From: Paenalicyclobacillus ferrooxydans | Lineage (GTDB): Bacteria; Bacillota; Bacilli; Alicyclobacillales; Alicyclobacillaceae | Direction of reading: 5' to 3' | Assembly: GCF_001399675.1 (NCBI RefSeq) | Contig: NZ_LJCO01000008.1 | Span: 248,001-312,000, forward strand | DNA: 64,000 nucleotides | Shown here: positions 31,754 to 40,580 of the stretch, in pieces | Position numbering within the stretch: the first letter of the stretch is position 1 | How the letters are laid out: each line of letters opens with the position of its first letter | Position numbers and translations under genes: made by a program | Notes under the pieces: generated by a model | Databases searched by the model: none | What the model was told of the DNA's origin: nothing | Seen by the model: the letters and a program-made list of their open reading frames with translations, nothing else

Positions 31754-33277
31754 GTGAGTGCTATGCAGGAGAGTTTGTACCAACTGATTACGGAGACATC
31801 CACCAACCTGCCGCCTGACGTACGGCGGGCTATCAAGCGGGCCGAGATGCAAGAAGAGCTCGGATCGCGCGCCGCCCTCGCCCTCGAAACGATTGTCGAC
31901 AACATTGTATCTGCAGAAGAAGACGTACAGCCTATTTGCCAGGATACCGGCATGCCAACATTTATCGTCAAGTGTCCGGTCGGGTTCAATCAGATTGAGC
32001 TTGAGAAAGACATCCGTGCCGCTATCGTCCGCGCGACCAAAGAAGGCAAACTTCGTCCAAACTCGGTCGATCCGTTGGCAGGCAAAAACTCGGGCGACAA
32101 CCTCGGCCCAGGAACACCGGTTGTTCACTTCCACCAGTGGGAGCAGGACGATGTGGAGATCCGCCTGATTCTGAAAGGCGGCGGCTGTGAGAACAAGAAC
32201 ATCCAGTACGCACTGCCAATGGATGTCCCAGGCTTGGGCCGTGCCGGACGCGACCTCGAAGGGATCCGCAAGTGCATCCTCCACGCTGTGTATCAGGCGC
32301 AAGGATATGGTTGCAGCGCAGGCTTCATCGGTGTAGGTATCGGTGGTGACCGCACGACCGGTTACGAGCTTGCGAAAGAGCAATTGTTCCGCAATTTGGA
32401 AGACACCAATCCGAACGAAACCCTGGCAGAATTGGAATCATATATTATGGACAAGGCGAATCATCTGGAAATCGGCACCATGGGATTTGGCGGCAAGGTG
32501 ACGTTGCTTGGCTGTAAGATCGGTGTGATGAATCGGATCCCAGCAAGCTTCTACGTCTCCGTCGCGTATAACTGCTGGGCATTCCGCCGCTTAGGTGTCG
32601 TGGTCGATCCGGTATCCGGCGAGATCAAAAACTGGCTCTATCGCGAGAAGCCAGAAGAGATGCAACGCCCAACTGGCGGCTTTGATGTCGACAAGGCGAT
32701 TGTGTTGCAGGCACCGATTTCTGAGGAGACCATTCGCTCGCTGAAGGTTGGCGACGTGGTACTCATCAAGGGCGAGATGCACACCGGCCGTGATGAGATC
32801 CACAAGTACCTCATGCACAACGATGCACCGATTGACCTGAACGGCGGCATCATTTACCACTGTGGACCGGTTATGCTGCAGGACGACAGTGGGGAGTGGC
32901 ATGTCAAAGCGGCAGGGCCGACCACGAGTTCCCGCGAGGAACCATACCAAGCGGACATCATTGAGAAGTTCGGCCTCCGCGCCATCATCGGGAAAGGCGG
33001 CATGGGCCAGAAGACCCTCGACGGTCTGCAAAAGTCTGGGGCCGTGTACTTGAATGCTATCGGTGGCGCCGCGCAGTATTATGCCAGGTCAGTCAAGAAG
33101 GTCACCGGTGTCGACTTCCTCGACAAGTTCGGCGTTCCGGAGGCCATGTGGCACCTTGAAGTCGAAGGCTTCCCAGCGATTGTCACCATGGACGCAAACG
33201 GCAACAGCCTGCACAAGGAAGTAGCTGACGCGTCGATGGTGAAGCTTGAGGACCTGAAGGAGCCGGTGTTCTCGTAA
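31754..33277 (+). CDS. fum: Class I (iron-sulfur) fumarate hydratase
   Basis: This enzyme hydrates fumarate to malate in the TCA cycle. The 507-residue chain fuses the alpha part (ICQDTGMPTFIVKCPVG, GGGCENKN, GCSAGFIGVGIGGDR) and the beta part (GEMHTGRDEIHKYL, PTTSSREEPYQADII, IGKGGMGQKTLDGLQ, YLNAIGGAAQYYA). The class I enzyme uses a [4Fe-4S] cluster. GTG 31754 follows GGGGAGAG. It stands alone, followed by a long repeat-rich stretch. Confidence 0.92.
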   Translation: MSAMQESLYQLITETSTNLPPDVRRAIKRAEMQEELGSRAALALETIVDNIVSAEEDVQPICQDTGMPTFIVKCPVGFNQIELEKDIRAAIVRATKEGKLRPNSVDPLAGKNSGDNLGPGTPVVHFHQWEQDDVEIRLILKGGGCENKNIQYALPMDVPGLGRAGRDLEGIRKCILHAVYQAQGYGCSAGFIGVGIGGDRTTGYELAKEQLFRNLEDTNPNETLAELESYIMDKANHLEIGTMGFGGKVTLLGCKIGVMNRIPASFYVSVAYNCWAFRRLGVVVDPVSGEIKNWLYREKPEEMQRPTGGFDVDKAIVLQAPISEETIRSLKVGDVVLIKGEMHTGRDEIHKYLMHNDAPIDLNGGIIYHCGPVMLQDDSGEWHVKAAGPTTSSREEPYQADIIEKFGLRAIIGKGGMGQKTLDGLQKSGAVYLNAIGGAAQYYARSVKKVTGVDFLDKFGVPEAMWHLEVEGFPAIVTMDANGNSLHKEVADASMVKLEDLKEPVFS

Positions 33278-33323
33278 AGCCTTTGTTGTAACTTGTCGAG
33301 GGTTCTAAGGAGTCTAAGATTCC

Positions 33324-33462
33324 AAGGCTTCTTTCACGGCGGTGGGCGTTTCCAGGGCTTCGAAGGCTTCTTTCACGGGTGCGGACGCTTCCAGGGCTTC
33401 GAAGGTTTCTTTCACGGGTGCGGACGCTTCCAGGGCTTCGAAGGCTTTTTTTCACGGGTGCG
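33324..33462 (+). repeat. 39-bp tandem repeats after the fumarase gene
   Basis: Three full 39-bp units (starting 33324, 33363 and 33402) and a partial fourth share CTTTCACGGGTGCGGACGCT. No ribosome site or recognisable protein goes with the open frames in either direction. Confidence 0.85.
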
Positions 33463-33521
33463 ATAAAATAGGCCTGACTGAAGCTATCAGGTTTCGTGCA
33501 GACGTTACGACATAATTGGAG

Positions 33522-33543
33522 GGCAGGCCGCGCGCGGCCTGCC
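33522..33543. repeat. 22-bp perfect palindrome
   Basis: GGCAGGCC-GCGCGC-GGCCTGCC reads identically on both strands. As RNA it would make a very stable hairpin with a GCGC loop. It is not followed by a T run. Confidence 0.85.
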
Positions 33544-33591
33544 TTCGACTTTAAACCAGTACATATTGCCGCGCTGATGGGGGTTGTGATT

Positions 33592-33865
33592 AGAGGAACC
33601 CAGTTCCTCTATAGCGAGACCTGCGCCGATGTCGGCTGGATTAAAGGAACCCAGTTCCTCTACGGAGAGGCCGTCGCCGATGTCGGCTGGATTAGAGGAA
33701 CCCAGTTCCTCTAAAGCGATGCCGTCGCCGATGCCGGCTGGATTAGAGGAACCCAGTTCCTCTATAGCGAGACCTGCGCCGATGTCGGCTGGATTAGAGG
33801 AACCCAGTTCCTCTACTGAGAGGCCGTCGTCGATGCCGGCTGGATTAGAGGAACCCAGTTCCTCT
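33592..33865. repeat. Palindromic repeat array B (6 copies, exact 51-bp period)
   Basis: AGAGGAACCCAGTTCCTCT (second copy AAAGG...) starts at 33592, 33643, 33694, 33745, 33796 and 33847. Arms GAGGAAC/GTTCCTC flank CCA. The 32-bp spacers are alike and usually contain a second small inverted repeat (GCCGA-TG-TCGGC). The array lies between the convergent fumarase and flippase genes. Confidence 0.95.
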
Positions 33866-33953
33866 GATAACTATAATTCCACCCTTCCGCCGTATTCACC
33901 GTCCGGTGCTCACCGTTCCACCGTGTCCACCGTCCCGCATGCTGCATCTCCGT

Positions 33954-35267
33954 TTACCGGCCTCGCCTGACCAAATTTCGCGCAACATTGATGTATGCCA
34001 TAATATCTTCGCGCCGGATCCGAACCAGTCCCAGGCCTGACATGCCGTTGACCTTTCCAAACCAGTACACGTAGACGATAAAGGACAATACATAGCTTCC
34101 TGTCGAGGCGATGGCCCCGCCTACTAGACCGAGCATCGGTAAGAAGATGACGCAGAGCACGGCGTTGATGGCTGCAGACAGACCGTTCATGACAATGGTG
34201 GTCTTCGGGCTCCCAAGCTGATTTGTGTAGTATTGGAGGACAACGTTACTTGCCGCTTTGATGATAAGGCCGGGCAACAGGATGAAAAAGGGCAGTAACG
34301 CCCCTGTGTACTTGTGACCGTATGCCCCAACGATGAGCCAAGGGAAGAATATGTACATGGCGATGGCGACAATTGTTGTTGACACAAGCGTTTGTCGGGA
34401 CGAAAGTTCTGTAATTTGAATGGCGTCTTGTCTCGACTCACCGCTCATGCGAGTGAACACAACCTGCGTAATGGACTGGGAGATGTTCAGTAGAACCTCT
34501 GACGCCACGACAGCGATTCCGTAGTCAGAAGCAATCCGCGCGGGAATAAACACCTTGACCAACCAAAAGTCCATCCGGTAGTTCGCTATGTTCACGAGGT
34601 TCGAAATGGAGAGCCATCCCCCGTAGTGAAACATACCGAGCCACTCTTCCTTTGAGTACCGCCAGCGGCGCACTCGGTGTTTGCCGAAGAGTTTGTATGA
34701 GATGAGGATCGATCCGATACCGGCCACAGCAAATGACACCGTCCAGCCAGCGTAGGACAGGGTTAGGCGCATCGACTGCGGAAGTTGGCGATCGAAAAAT
34801 AACGGCAGATAAATAATCAGGAAGATTAACGGTTGTGCCAAGTTGACGCGATTCAACCACGTCATTTGATTGCTGCCTTGCAGTAAGCGGGAACCATAGC
34901 CGAACATAAACGTGAACGGCATGACCAAGAAGGCCCACAGCCAAGCTGATTCAAAATGAGGACCAAGTGTCACTTTGAGAACAAGTGCGATGATCCATAC
35001 CACAAAACTGAGTACAAAGACGAACAGATTACCCATCTGTGTGATGTCTTCAAGGTCGCCTGGGCGCCTGGATAGGGCGTAGGCGTAATAGCCGTTGTAG
35101 CCACCGACATATGTCATACCCGTATTTGAAATGGTGCCGGAAAATTGAAAGTCCAGCCGATCCGCTTTGTTCATGTAACGCGCAGTTAAGGCTCCATTCA
35201 CGAAGCCAACGAACGACAGCACAATCTTATAGATAAATGTAACGAGAGTTTTGCTCATCATGCTCAT
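33954..35267 (-). CDS. Wzx-like polysaccharide flippase (MATE/MOP superfamily)
   Basis: This 437-residue protein has about 12-14 hydrophobic segments and starts with the typical KTLVTFIYKIVLSFVGFVNGALTARYM pattern (one-helix start, then ...ARYMNKADRL). Later parts include YGGWLSISNLVNIANYRMDFWLV and FPWLIVGAYGHKYTGALLPFFILLPGLI. Such proteins flip lipid-linked sugars across the membrane. No glycosyltransferase genes are nearby, so the substrate is open. Confidence 0.82.
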   Translation of the reverse strand: MSMMSKTLVTFIYKIVLSFVGFVNGALTARYMNKADRLDFQFSGTISNTGMTYVGGYNGYYAYALSRRPGDLEDITQMGNLFVFVLSFVVWIIALVLKVTLGPHFESAWLWAFLVMPFTFMFGYGSRLLQGSNQMTWLNRVNLAQPLIFLIIYLPLFFDRQLPQSMRLTLSYAGWTVSFAVAGIGSILISYKLFGKHRVRRWRYSKEEWLGMFHYGGWLSISNLVNIANYRMDFWLVKVFIPARIASDYGIAVVASEVLLNISQSITQVVFTRMSGESRQDAIQITELSSRQTLVSTTIVAIAMYIFFPWLIVGAYGHKYTGALLPFFILLPGLIIKAASNVVLQYYTNQLGSPKTTIVMNGLSAAINAVLCVIFLPMLGLVGGAIASTGSYVLSFIVYVYWFGKVNGMSGLGLVRIRREDIMAYINVARNLVRRGR

Positions 35268-35451
35268 TAAGTGATCTTCTCCGCCGCTGTTTGACTTCCG
35301 TGCACGTCATACGTCATCGACAGTATCACGCCGGATGAAAGGCATCAACTGTCCATGTATTAAGCTTTGCTTAAAATGCTTCCTCCCTAAACCTTCACCG
35401 AGAGCCATCCCCATGCTGCAAAGGACGCTGCAGAGGTCGAAGCGACTGAAC

Positions 35452-35499
35452 AAAACAGCCTCCAAAACAGCTTCCAAAACAGCTTCCAAAACAGCTTCT
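35452..35499 (+). repeat. 12-bp tandem repeat (AAAACAGCTTCC) x4
   Basis: Four consecutive 12-bp units, the first with CCTCC. They lie in the 350-bp gap between the divergent flippase and phosphorylase genes; I see no reliable promoter there. Confidence 0.85.
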
Positions 35500-35619
35500 C
35501 GTTTGGTCATGAGCTCATCTGTCTTGCGGTTTGCCAAGGAAACGGGTCAAGAGGAAGTTGCTCGCCAATTATGGTAAGATCTTTTCTGCATGTTGTAATC
35601 ACGCAGGGGGCGAAACAGT

Positions 35620-37554
35620 TTGAGAGCGGTCGACCTCATTCACAAGAAGCGTCTAGGAGAAGTCCTCAGCAAAGAAGAGATCCTGTTTCTAATTCAGGGA
35701 TATGTGAAGGGTGATATCCCGGATTATCAAATGAGCGCTTTCTCGATGGCTGTATGTTTCCAGGGCATGAACCCCGAAGAGACAGCCAATTTGACTTCCG
35801 CTATGGTAGAGTCGGGAGATCAAATTGACCTGTCTGAGATCAAGGGGATTAAGGTAGATAAACACAGCACAGGCGGCGTAGGAGATACGACGACCCTCGT
35901 CCTTGGACCTATGGTTGCGGCGCTTGGAATTCCAGTCGCAAAAATGTCAGGGAGAGGACTCGGGCACACCGGAGGGACACTCGACAAACTCGAATCCATT
36001 CCAGGATTTCGTACGGACTTGTCCAGGGATGACCTGATTTCACAGGTTGGTGAGATTGGACTGGCAGTGGCCGGTCAGACGGCGAACCTCACGCCTGCTG
36101 ATAAAAAGCTCTATGCCCTGCGGGACGTAACTGACACTGTCCAGTCCATACCACTCATTGCAAGCTCCATCATGAGCAAAAAGCTTGCCAGTGGTGCTGA
36201 TGCCATTGTCCTTGATGTGAAGGTTGGAGATGGGGCGTTTATGAAAGACCTTGAACATGCCCGTACTCTGGCTGAAGCCATGGTTTCCATTGGAACACAC
36301 TCACACCGGGATACCGTCGCTGTATTGACGACGATGGAACAGCCGCTTGGTCGTGCCATTGGAAATGCACTCGAGGTGAGGGAAGCCATTGCAACGCTTC
36401 GCGGTGAGGGACCAGAGGACTTGACTGAACTCTGTATAACGCTTGGAGCAGAGATGGTAATGCTTGCAGGCGGAGCCACGAGCGTGCAGGGGGCTGAAGT
36501 GAAGCTTCGCAAATGTCTTGAAGATGGAACAGCCCTCGAGAAGCTGAAACAATTTGTGGCCGCGCAAGGCGGGGATGAGCGGGTTGTTGATGACCCAGCT
36601 CTCTTGCCAAAAGCTCCTGTCATCACAAGCTGGAAGTCTCCCGCAGATGGATATATCGCGACCCTCCATGCAGAAGAAATCGGGCGGGTGGCGATGCGTC
36701 TCGGTGCGGGTCGGGCTACCAGTGATGCAAAAATTGATCCGAGTGTAGGGCTGGTACTGCAACGAAAGGTCGGGCAATCGGTACGCAAAAATGAATCCGT
36801 CGTCGAGATTCATGCAAAAACCCGTGAGGATGCTGAACAAGCCGCACGGGAACTAGATCGTTGTATTGAAATCGTTCCTCAGGAAGTGAAAATCCCGAAA
36901 TTGGTCCTAGATGTTGTGCGTGCCACAAAGGATAAGGCTGAAAATGTGGACAAGACGGCTGGGGAATCTCAGTCTACCGGTAAAAAACCGGCAACGGAGA
37001 ACGATTCTGCAGTGGATTTTAGATCAGCACGTGGGCTTAACAGTAATGGGTCAGATGCACATGAGGCCAAATCAGATGCACAGGATGCAAAATCAGGTAC
37101 ACAGGATGCCAAATCAGGTACACAGGATGCCAAGTCAGATGCCCGGTTCGACAATCTGCTTCAGTCAGCGCGCGATGCCATGGAGAAGGCATACGTACCG
37201 TATTCGGGATTTCCGGTAGGAGCGGCGCTTCGTCTGGCGAATGGCCAAGTTGTCACAGGTGCCAACATTGAAAATGCGTCCTACGGACTGACCAATTGTG
37301 CAGAACGGACAGCCGTGTTTAGGGCAATGATGCAGTACGATATTGCTGGTAAGGACCGAATTGTTGAGATTGCGGTAGTTGCAGACAGTGATGGTGCCAT
37401 TTCACCGTGCGGTGCCTGCAGACAGGTGCTAGCAGAGTTCTGCAGACCTGATGTACCTGTTGCTTTGGCTGATCTCAAAGGAGATCAGTTGCAGACCACC
37501 ATTAGTCAATTGCTTCCTTATGCATTTGACGCGCATCAGATGGATGATAGATAA
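35620..37554 (+). CDS. pdp-cdd: Pyrimidine-nucleoside phosphorylase fused to cytidine deaminase
   Basis: Residues 1-433 are a complete pyrimidine-nucleoside phosphorylase (KVDKHSTGGVGDTTTLVLGPMVAALGIPVAKMSGRGLGHTGGTLDKLESIPG; C-terminal PYNP domain SPADGYIATLHAEEIGRVAMRLGAGR). Residues of about 505-644 are a complete cytidine deaminase (AYVPYSGFPVGAAL, zinc motif NCAERTAVF, PCGACRQVL). The linker of about 70 residues contains four 7-residue repeats (DAQDAKS/GTQDAKS, 37054-37137). TTG 35620 follows GGGGGCG. The fusion would couple cytidine-to-uridine deamination with uridine phosphorolysis. Confidence 0.93.
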   Translation: MRAVDLIHKKRLGEVLSKEEILFLIQGYVKGDIPDYQMSAFSMAVCFQGMNPEETANLTSAMVESGDQIDLSEIKGIKVDKHSTGGVGDTTTLVLGPMVAALGIPVAKMSGRGLGHTGGTLDKLESIPGFRTDLSRDDLISQVGEIGLAVAGQTANLTPADKKLYALRDVTDTVQSIPLIASSIMSKKLASGADAIVLDVKVGDGAFMKDLEHARTLAEAMVSIGTHSHRDTVAVLTTMEQPLGRAIGNALEVREAIATLRGEGPEDLTELCITLGAEMVMLAGGATSVQGAEVKLRKCLEDGTALEKLKQFVAAQGGDERVVDDPALLPKAPVITSWKSPADGYIATLHAEEIGRVAMRLGAGRATSDAKIDPSVGLVLQRKVGQSVRKNESVVEIHAKTREDAEQAARELDRCIEIVPQEVKIPKLVLDVVRATKDKAENVDKTAGESQSTGKKPATENDSAVDFRSARGLNSNGSDAHEAKSDAQDAKSGTQDAKSGTQDAKSDARFDNLLQSARDAMEKAYVPYSGFPVGAALRLANGQVVTGANIENASYGLTNCAERTAVFRAMMQYDIAGKDRIVEIAVVADSDGAISPCGACRQVLAEFCRPDVPVALADLKGDQLQTTISQLLPYAFDAHQMDDR

Positions 37555-37564
37555 CGGATTAAAA

Positions 37565-37641
37565 CGGAACGACAACGGAACGACAACGGAACGACAACGG
37601 AACGACAACGGAACGACAACGGAACGACAACGGAACGACAA
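37565..37641 (+). repeat. 11-bp tandem repeat (CGGAACGACAA) x7
   Basis: Seven perfect consecutive 11-bp units begin 11 bp after the pdp-cdd stop codon and end about 36 bp before the pepF start. Confidence 0.95.
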
Positions 37642-37677
37642 CCGGATCAGCGGGATGAAAGAGAGGAGCGATTCAGA

Positions 37678-39579
37678 ATGGCGAACTTTACAGGTGGACT
37701 CAATGTCAACAACAAGACACTAGGGGTCGGGAGTCGCATGGAACCGTTGCACCGTCCAAACGAAGGTGGAGGCAGCAGTAACCGGGATGTCCTAACCCGG
37801 GATAAGGTTGATCCCCAGTATAAATGGCGCCTCGAAGACATGTACACCTCTGTCGACGCCTGGGACGCCGATGCGAACACCGTATTGAAGTTGGGTGAGG
37901 AGTTGGCTGGACTTGAAGGCCAACTGAATCAAAGTGCCGACGTACTGCTGAAGGCTCTCCGTCTGCAAGATGACCTCGGGCAACGTCTGTCGATGATGTT
38001 CGCATTCGCGCGCATGCGACGCGACGAGGACAACACGAACCCGACCTACCAAGCCCTGACAGACAAGGCCATGTCCATTGCCGTTCAGGTAGAGCAAGCG
38101 AAGGCATTTCTCGTGCCGGAAATTCTCGAGATCCCGGAAACACAACTGCGCTCATTTCTGCATGCAAACACAGAACTGCAACTGTATGAGTTTGTCATCG
38201 ACGATTTAATCCGTCAAAAAGCGCACGTCTTGCCGACCGAGCAAGAGGCACTGCTTGCGGCTGCAGGTGAAGTTACCAGCGCCCCTGGGCAGATCTTTAC
38301 GATGTTCAACAATGCTGATCTCAAGTTTCCAATGGTGATCGATGATGATGGTGAAGAGATTCAGCTGACACACGGACGCTACATACAACTTCTTGAAAGC
38401 AGCAACCAAGCCGTTCGCAAGACGGCCTTTGAAGCTATGTACAAGACGTACGGAGAACACAAGAACACGCTGGCAGCTGTGTACGGAGCAAGCGTTAAGA
38501 AAGACATCTTTTACTCGCGGGTCCGCGGCTACGAATCGGCTCGAAAAGCAGCACTCGATGACGACAATGTGCCAGTGTCGGTCTACGACAACTTAATTGC
38601 TGCCGTGCATGAGTCACTGCCAGCGTTGCACAAGTACCTGAACCTGCGCAAACGGGTGCTGGGGCTTAAGGAATTGCATCTGTACGACATTTACCAGCCG
38701 CTTGTTTCGGAGATGAAAGTCAAAATCCCCTACGACGAGGCTGTGTCCACCGTCGGCGAGGCGATTTCGCCACTTGGTGAGGAGTATCAGAGGATTGCGC
38801 GGGATGGACTGAAAAGTGGTTGGGTCGACGTGTACGAGACGAAAGGTAAGACGAGTGGCGCCTACTCATGGGGCGCGTATGGCGTACACCCGTACATCCT
38901 GCTGAATTATCAGGACTCACTCGACAATATGTTCACGCTTGCTCACGAACTCGGTCACGCGATGCATACCTACTACAGCCACGAGAACCAACCCTTTGTG
39001 TACTCTGGTTACACCATCTTCGTAGCGGAGGTTGCGTCAACCTGTAATGAAGCCTTGCTGACGCATCATCTGCTGAGCAATACGACAGACCCCCAGATGC
39101 GGGCATACCTCCTGAACCATCACTTGGAAACGTTGCGTGGGACCTTGTTCCGCCAGACCATGTTTGCAGAGTTTGAGAAGCTGACACACGCCCACGCCGA
39201 AGAAGGAGGCGCTCTGACACCCGAATGGTTGTCGAATACCTATTACAAGCTGAATGAACAGTTCTTCGGTGCTGAGTGCGTGGTAGACGAGGCCATCGCC
39301 ATTGAATGGGCTCGCATTCCACACTTCTACAACCCGTTTTACGTGTATAAATACGCCACTGGTATCTCTGCCTCAACGGCCTTGTCGCAGAAGATCCTGA
39401 ACGACGGGCCAGAGGCATCTGCACGCTACTTGGAATTTCTGAAGAGCGGCGGTTCGGACTATCCGATTGAGTTGCTCCGCAAGGCAGGCGTTGACATGGA
39501 GTCACCAGAGCCGGTTCGTGCAACACTGGCGCAATTCTCGAGCATGGTTGACGAGCTGGCCTCCATCCTGGAGAAGTAA
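37678..39579 (+). CDS. pepF: Oligoendopeptidase F
   Basis: This cytosolic M3-family zinc peptidase cleaves short peptides. The 633-residue protein has the HELGHAMHTYYS zinc motif (about residue 425), the RNYKWRLEDMY-like start (PQYKWRLEDMYTSVDAW) and the C-terminal FYNPFYVYKYATGISASTAL. About 40 N-terminal residues before this core look poorly ordered. ATG 37678 has GAGAGGAG upstream. It is followed after 21 bp by the GNAT gene. Confidence 0.93.
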   Translation: MANFTGGLNVNNKTLGVGSRMEPLHRPNEGGGSSNRDVLTRDKVDPQYKWRLEDMYTSVDAWDADANTVLKLGEELAGLEGQLNQSADVLLKALRLQDDLGQRLSMMFAFARMRRDEDNTNPTYQALTDKAMSIAVQVEQAKAFLVPEILEIPETQLRSFLHANTELQLYEFVIDDLIRQKAHVLPTEQEALLAAAGEVTSAPGQIFTMFNNADLKFPMVIDDDGEEIQLTHGRYIQLLESSNQAVRKTAFEAMYKTYGEHKNTLAAVYGASVKKDIFYSRVRGYESARKAALDDDNVPVSVYDNLIAAVHESLPALHKYLNLRKRVLGLKELHLYDIYQPLVSEMKVKIPYDEAVSTVGEAISPLGEEYQRIARDGLKSGWVDVYETKGKTSGAYSWGAYGVHPYILLNYQDSLDNMFTLAHELGHAMHTYYSHENQPFVYSGYTIFVAEVASTCNEALLTHHLLSNTTDPQMRAYLLNHHLETLRGTLFRQTMFAEFEKLTHAHAEEGGALTPEWLSNTYYKLNEQFFGAECVVDEAIAIEWARIPHFYNPFYVYKYATGISASTALSQKILNDGPEASARYLEFLKSGGSDYPIELLRKAGVDMESPEPVRATLAQFSSMVDELASILEK

Positions 39580-39600
39580 GGCGCTGAGGAGAGAAGCAAG

Positions 39601-40479
39601 ATGTCAGAAAGTCGTAAGGGCAATGGGATGCGTTACGCGCGATCCGTTGTCATCTGGGCATCACTCGCAGTGACCATTGTGGCCTTAGTCGTGTATGTCG
39701 TCATGGTTTTTGCCCGTCAAGGCAACCCGGTTTGGAACAGAGCACTCCTCGCCTATTGTGGAGTGTTCTGGGTATTTTTCGCTTTTGATGAGGTCGGCCG
39801 CCGAACCGCTATTCTTGGCGAACAGAAGCGAGCGTTGGCACCCGCTCCGAGACCTCGTCCGCAACCAAACTCGTTCATGCCATTGCCTGGCGCAGACGGT
39901 TCGCTGCTAGGCCAGCGTTTTTCTGAATCAGCAGGAGGCACGCTAGGTGAGCTTCCACCTGAGGTCGGCTTGCAACGGATACAACGGGAGATGTTGCAGG
40001 ATGCGCAAGCTATGGTTGACGACTGCCTGACAGAGGTCCTGGCTTTGTCCGGAACCGTGCCCCGCCCGGGCCCGTCTGGGCATGTACCAGGGTTTGATGT
40101 TGAGGCTTGGCTTGGAGATGATCATGTTTTCCCCTTTCTGATCACGTCAGGAGGAGTAACCGCAGGCGTCGCAGCTTTGGAGCAAAATGAATCGAGTTAC
40201 GAACTGAAGCTGTTGTATGTAAAGCAGGGACTGCGCAGGCAACGGATCGGCCAACGCGCCTTTACGAAACTCGAGGAGTTTAGCCGCCTGCTCGGTATCC
40301 GGCAGGCTATTACGGCACACGTATCTTCTTTAAACATGCGGGGGCAACGGTTTTATCGTTCAGTGGGCATGGCTTTAGCCCAGGAACGGGCGCTGGACGT
40401 GGAGGCACGCGACGTGGCTTCAGAGCTGGCCCCTGAGCACCAAGTTGAACTCCAAAAAGATATCCTGCGCGATTCGTGA
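39601..40479 (+). CDS. Membrane-anchored GNAT-family acetyltransferase-like protein
   Basis: This 292-residue protein has two N-terminal hydrophobic helices (VVIWASLAVTIVALVVYVVMVF and ALLAYCGVFWVFFAF, residues of about 15-60), a Pro-rich linker, then a GNAT-like domain. The acetyl-CoA loop pattern is LKLLYVKQGLRRQRIGQRAFTKLEEFSRLLG, followed by NMRGQRFYRSVGM. GNAT domains tethered to the membrane are uncommon; target unknown. The gene's last two codons and stop are the first unit of a 15-bp repeat (see findings). Confidence 0.75.
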   Translation: MSESRKGNGMRYARSVVIWASLAVTIVALVVYVVMVFARQGNPVWNRALLAYCGVFWVFFAFDEVGRRTAILGEQKRALAPAPRPRPQPNSFMPLPGADGSLLGQRFSESAGGTLGELPPEVGLQRIQREMLQDAQAMVDDCLTEVLALSGTVPRPGPSGHVPGFDVEAWLGDDHVFPFLITSGGVTAGVAALEQNESSYELKLLYVKQGLRRQRIGQRAFTKLEEFSRLLGIRQAITAHVSSLNMRGQRFYRSVGMALAQERALDVEARDVASELAPEHQVELQKDILRDS

Positions 40480-40545
40480 GTGCCGGATTCGTGAGTGCCG
40501 GATTCGTGAGTCCCGGATTCGTGAGTCCCGGACTCGTCAGTCTCC
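40471..40545 (+). repeat. 15-bp tandem repeat that starts inside the GNAT stop region
   Basis: GATTCGTGAGTGCCG-like units start at 40471, 40486, 40501, 40516 and 40531. The first contains the gene's final GAT-TCG-TGA. Diverged copies continue to about 40567. Confidence 0.9.
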
Positions 40546-40580
40546 GGTTGGTGAGTCCCCGATATTGTGAGTGAAAGAAG

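Noticed and set aside
33183-33455. Minus-strand frame with RERSLRSPG repeats after fumarase
   Set aside because: It arises from the 39-bp tandem repeat and overlaps the fumarase coding end.
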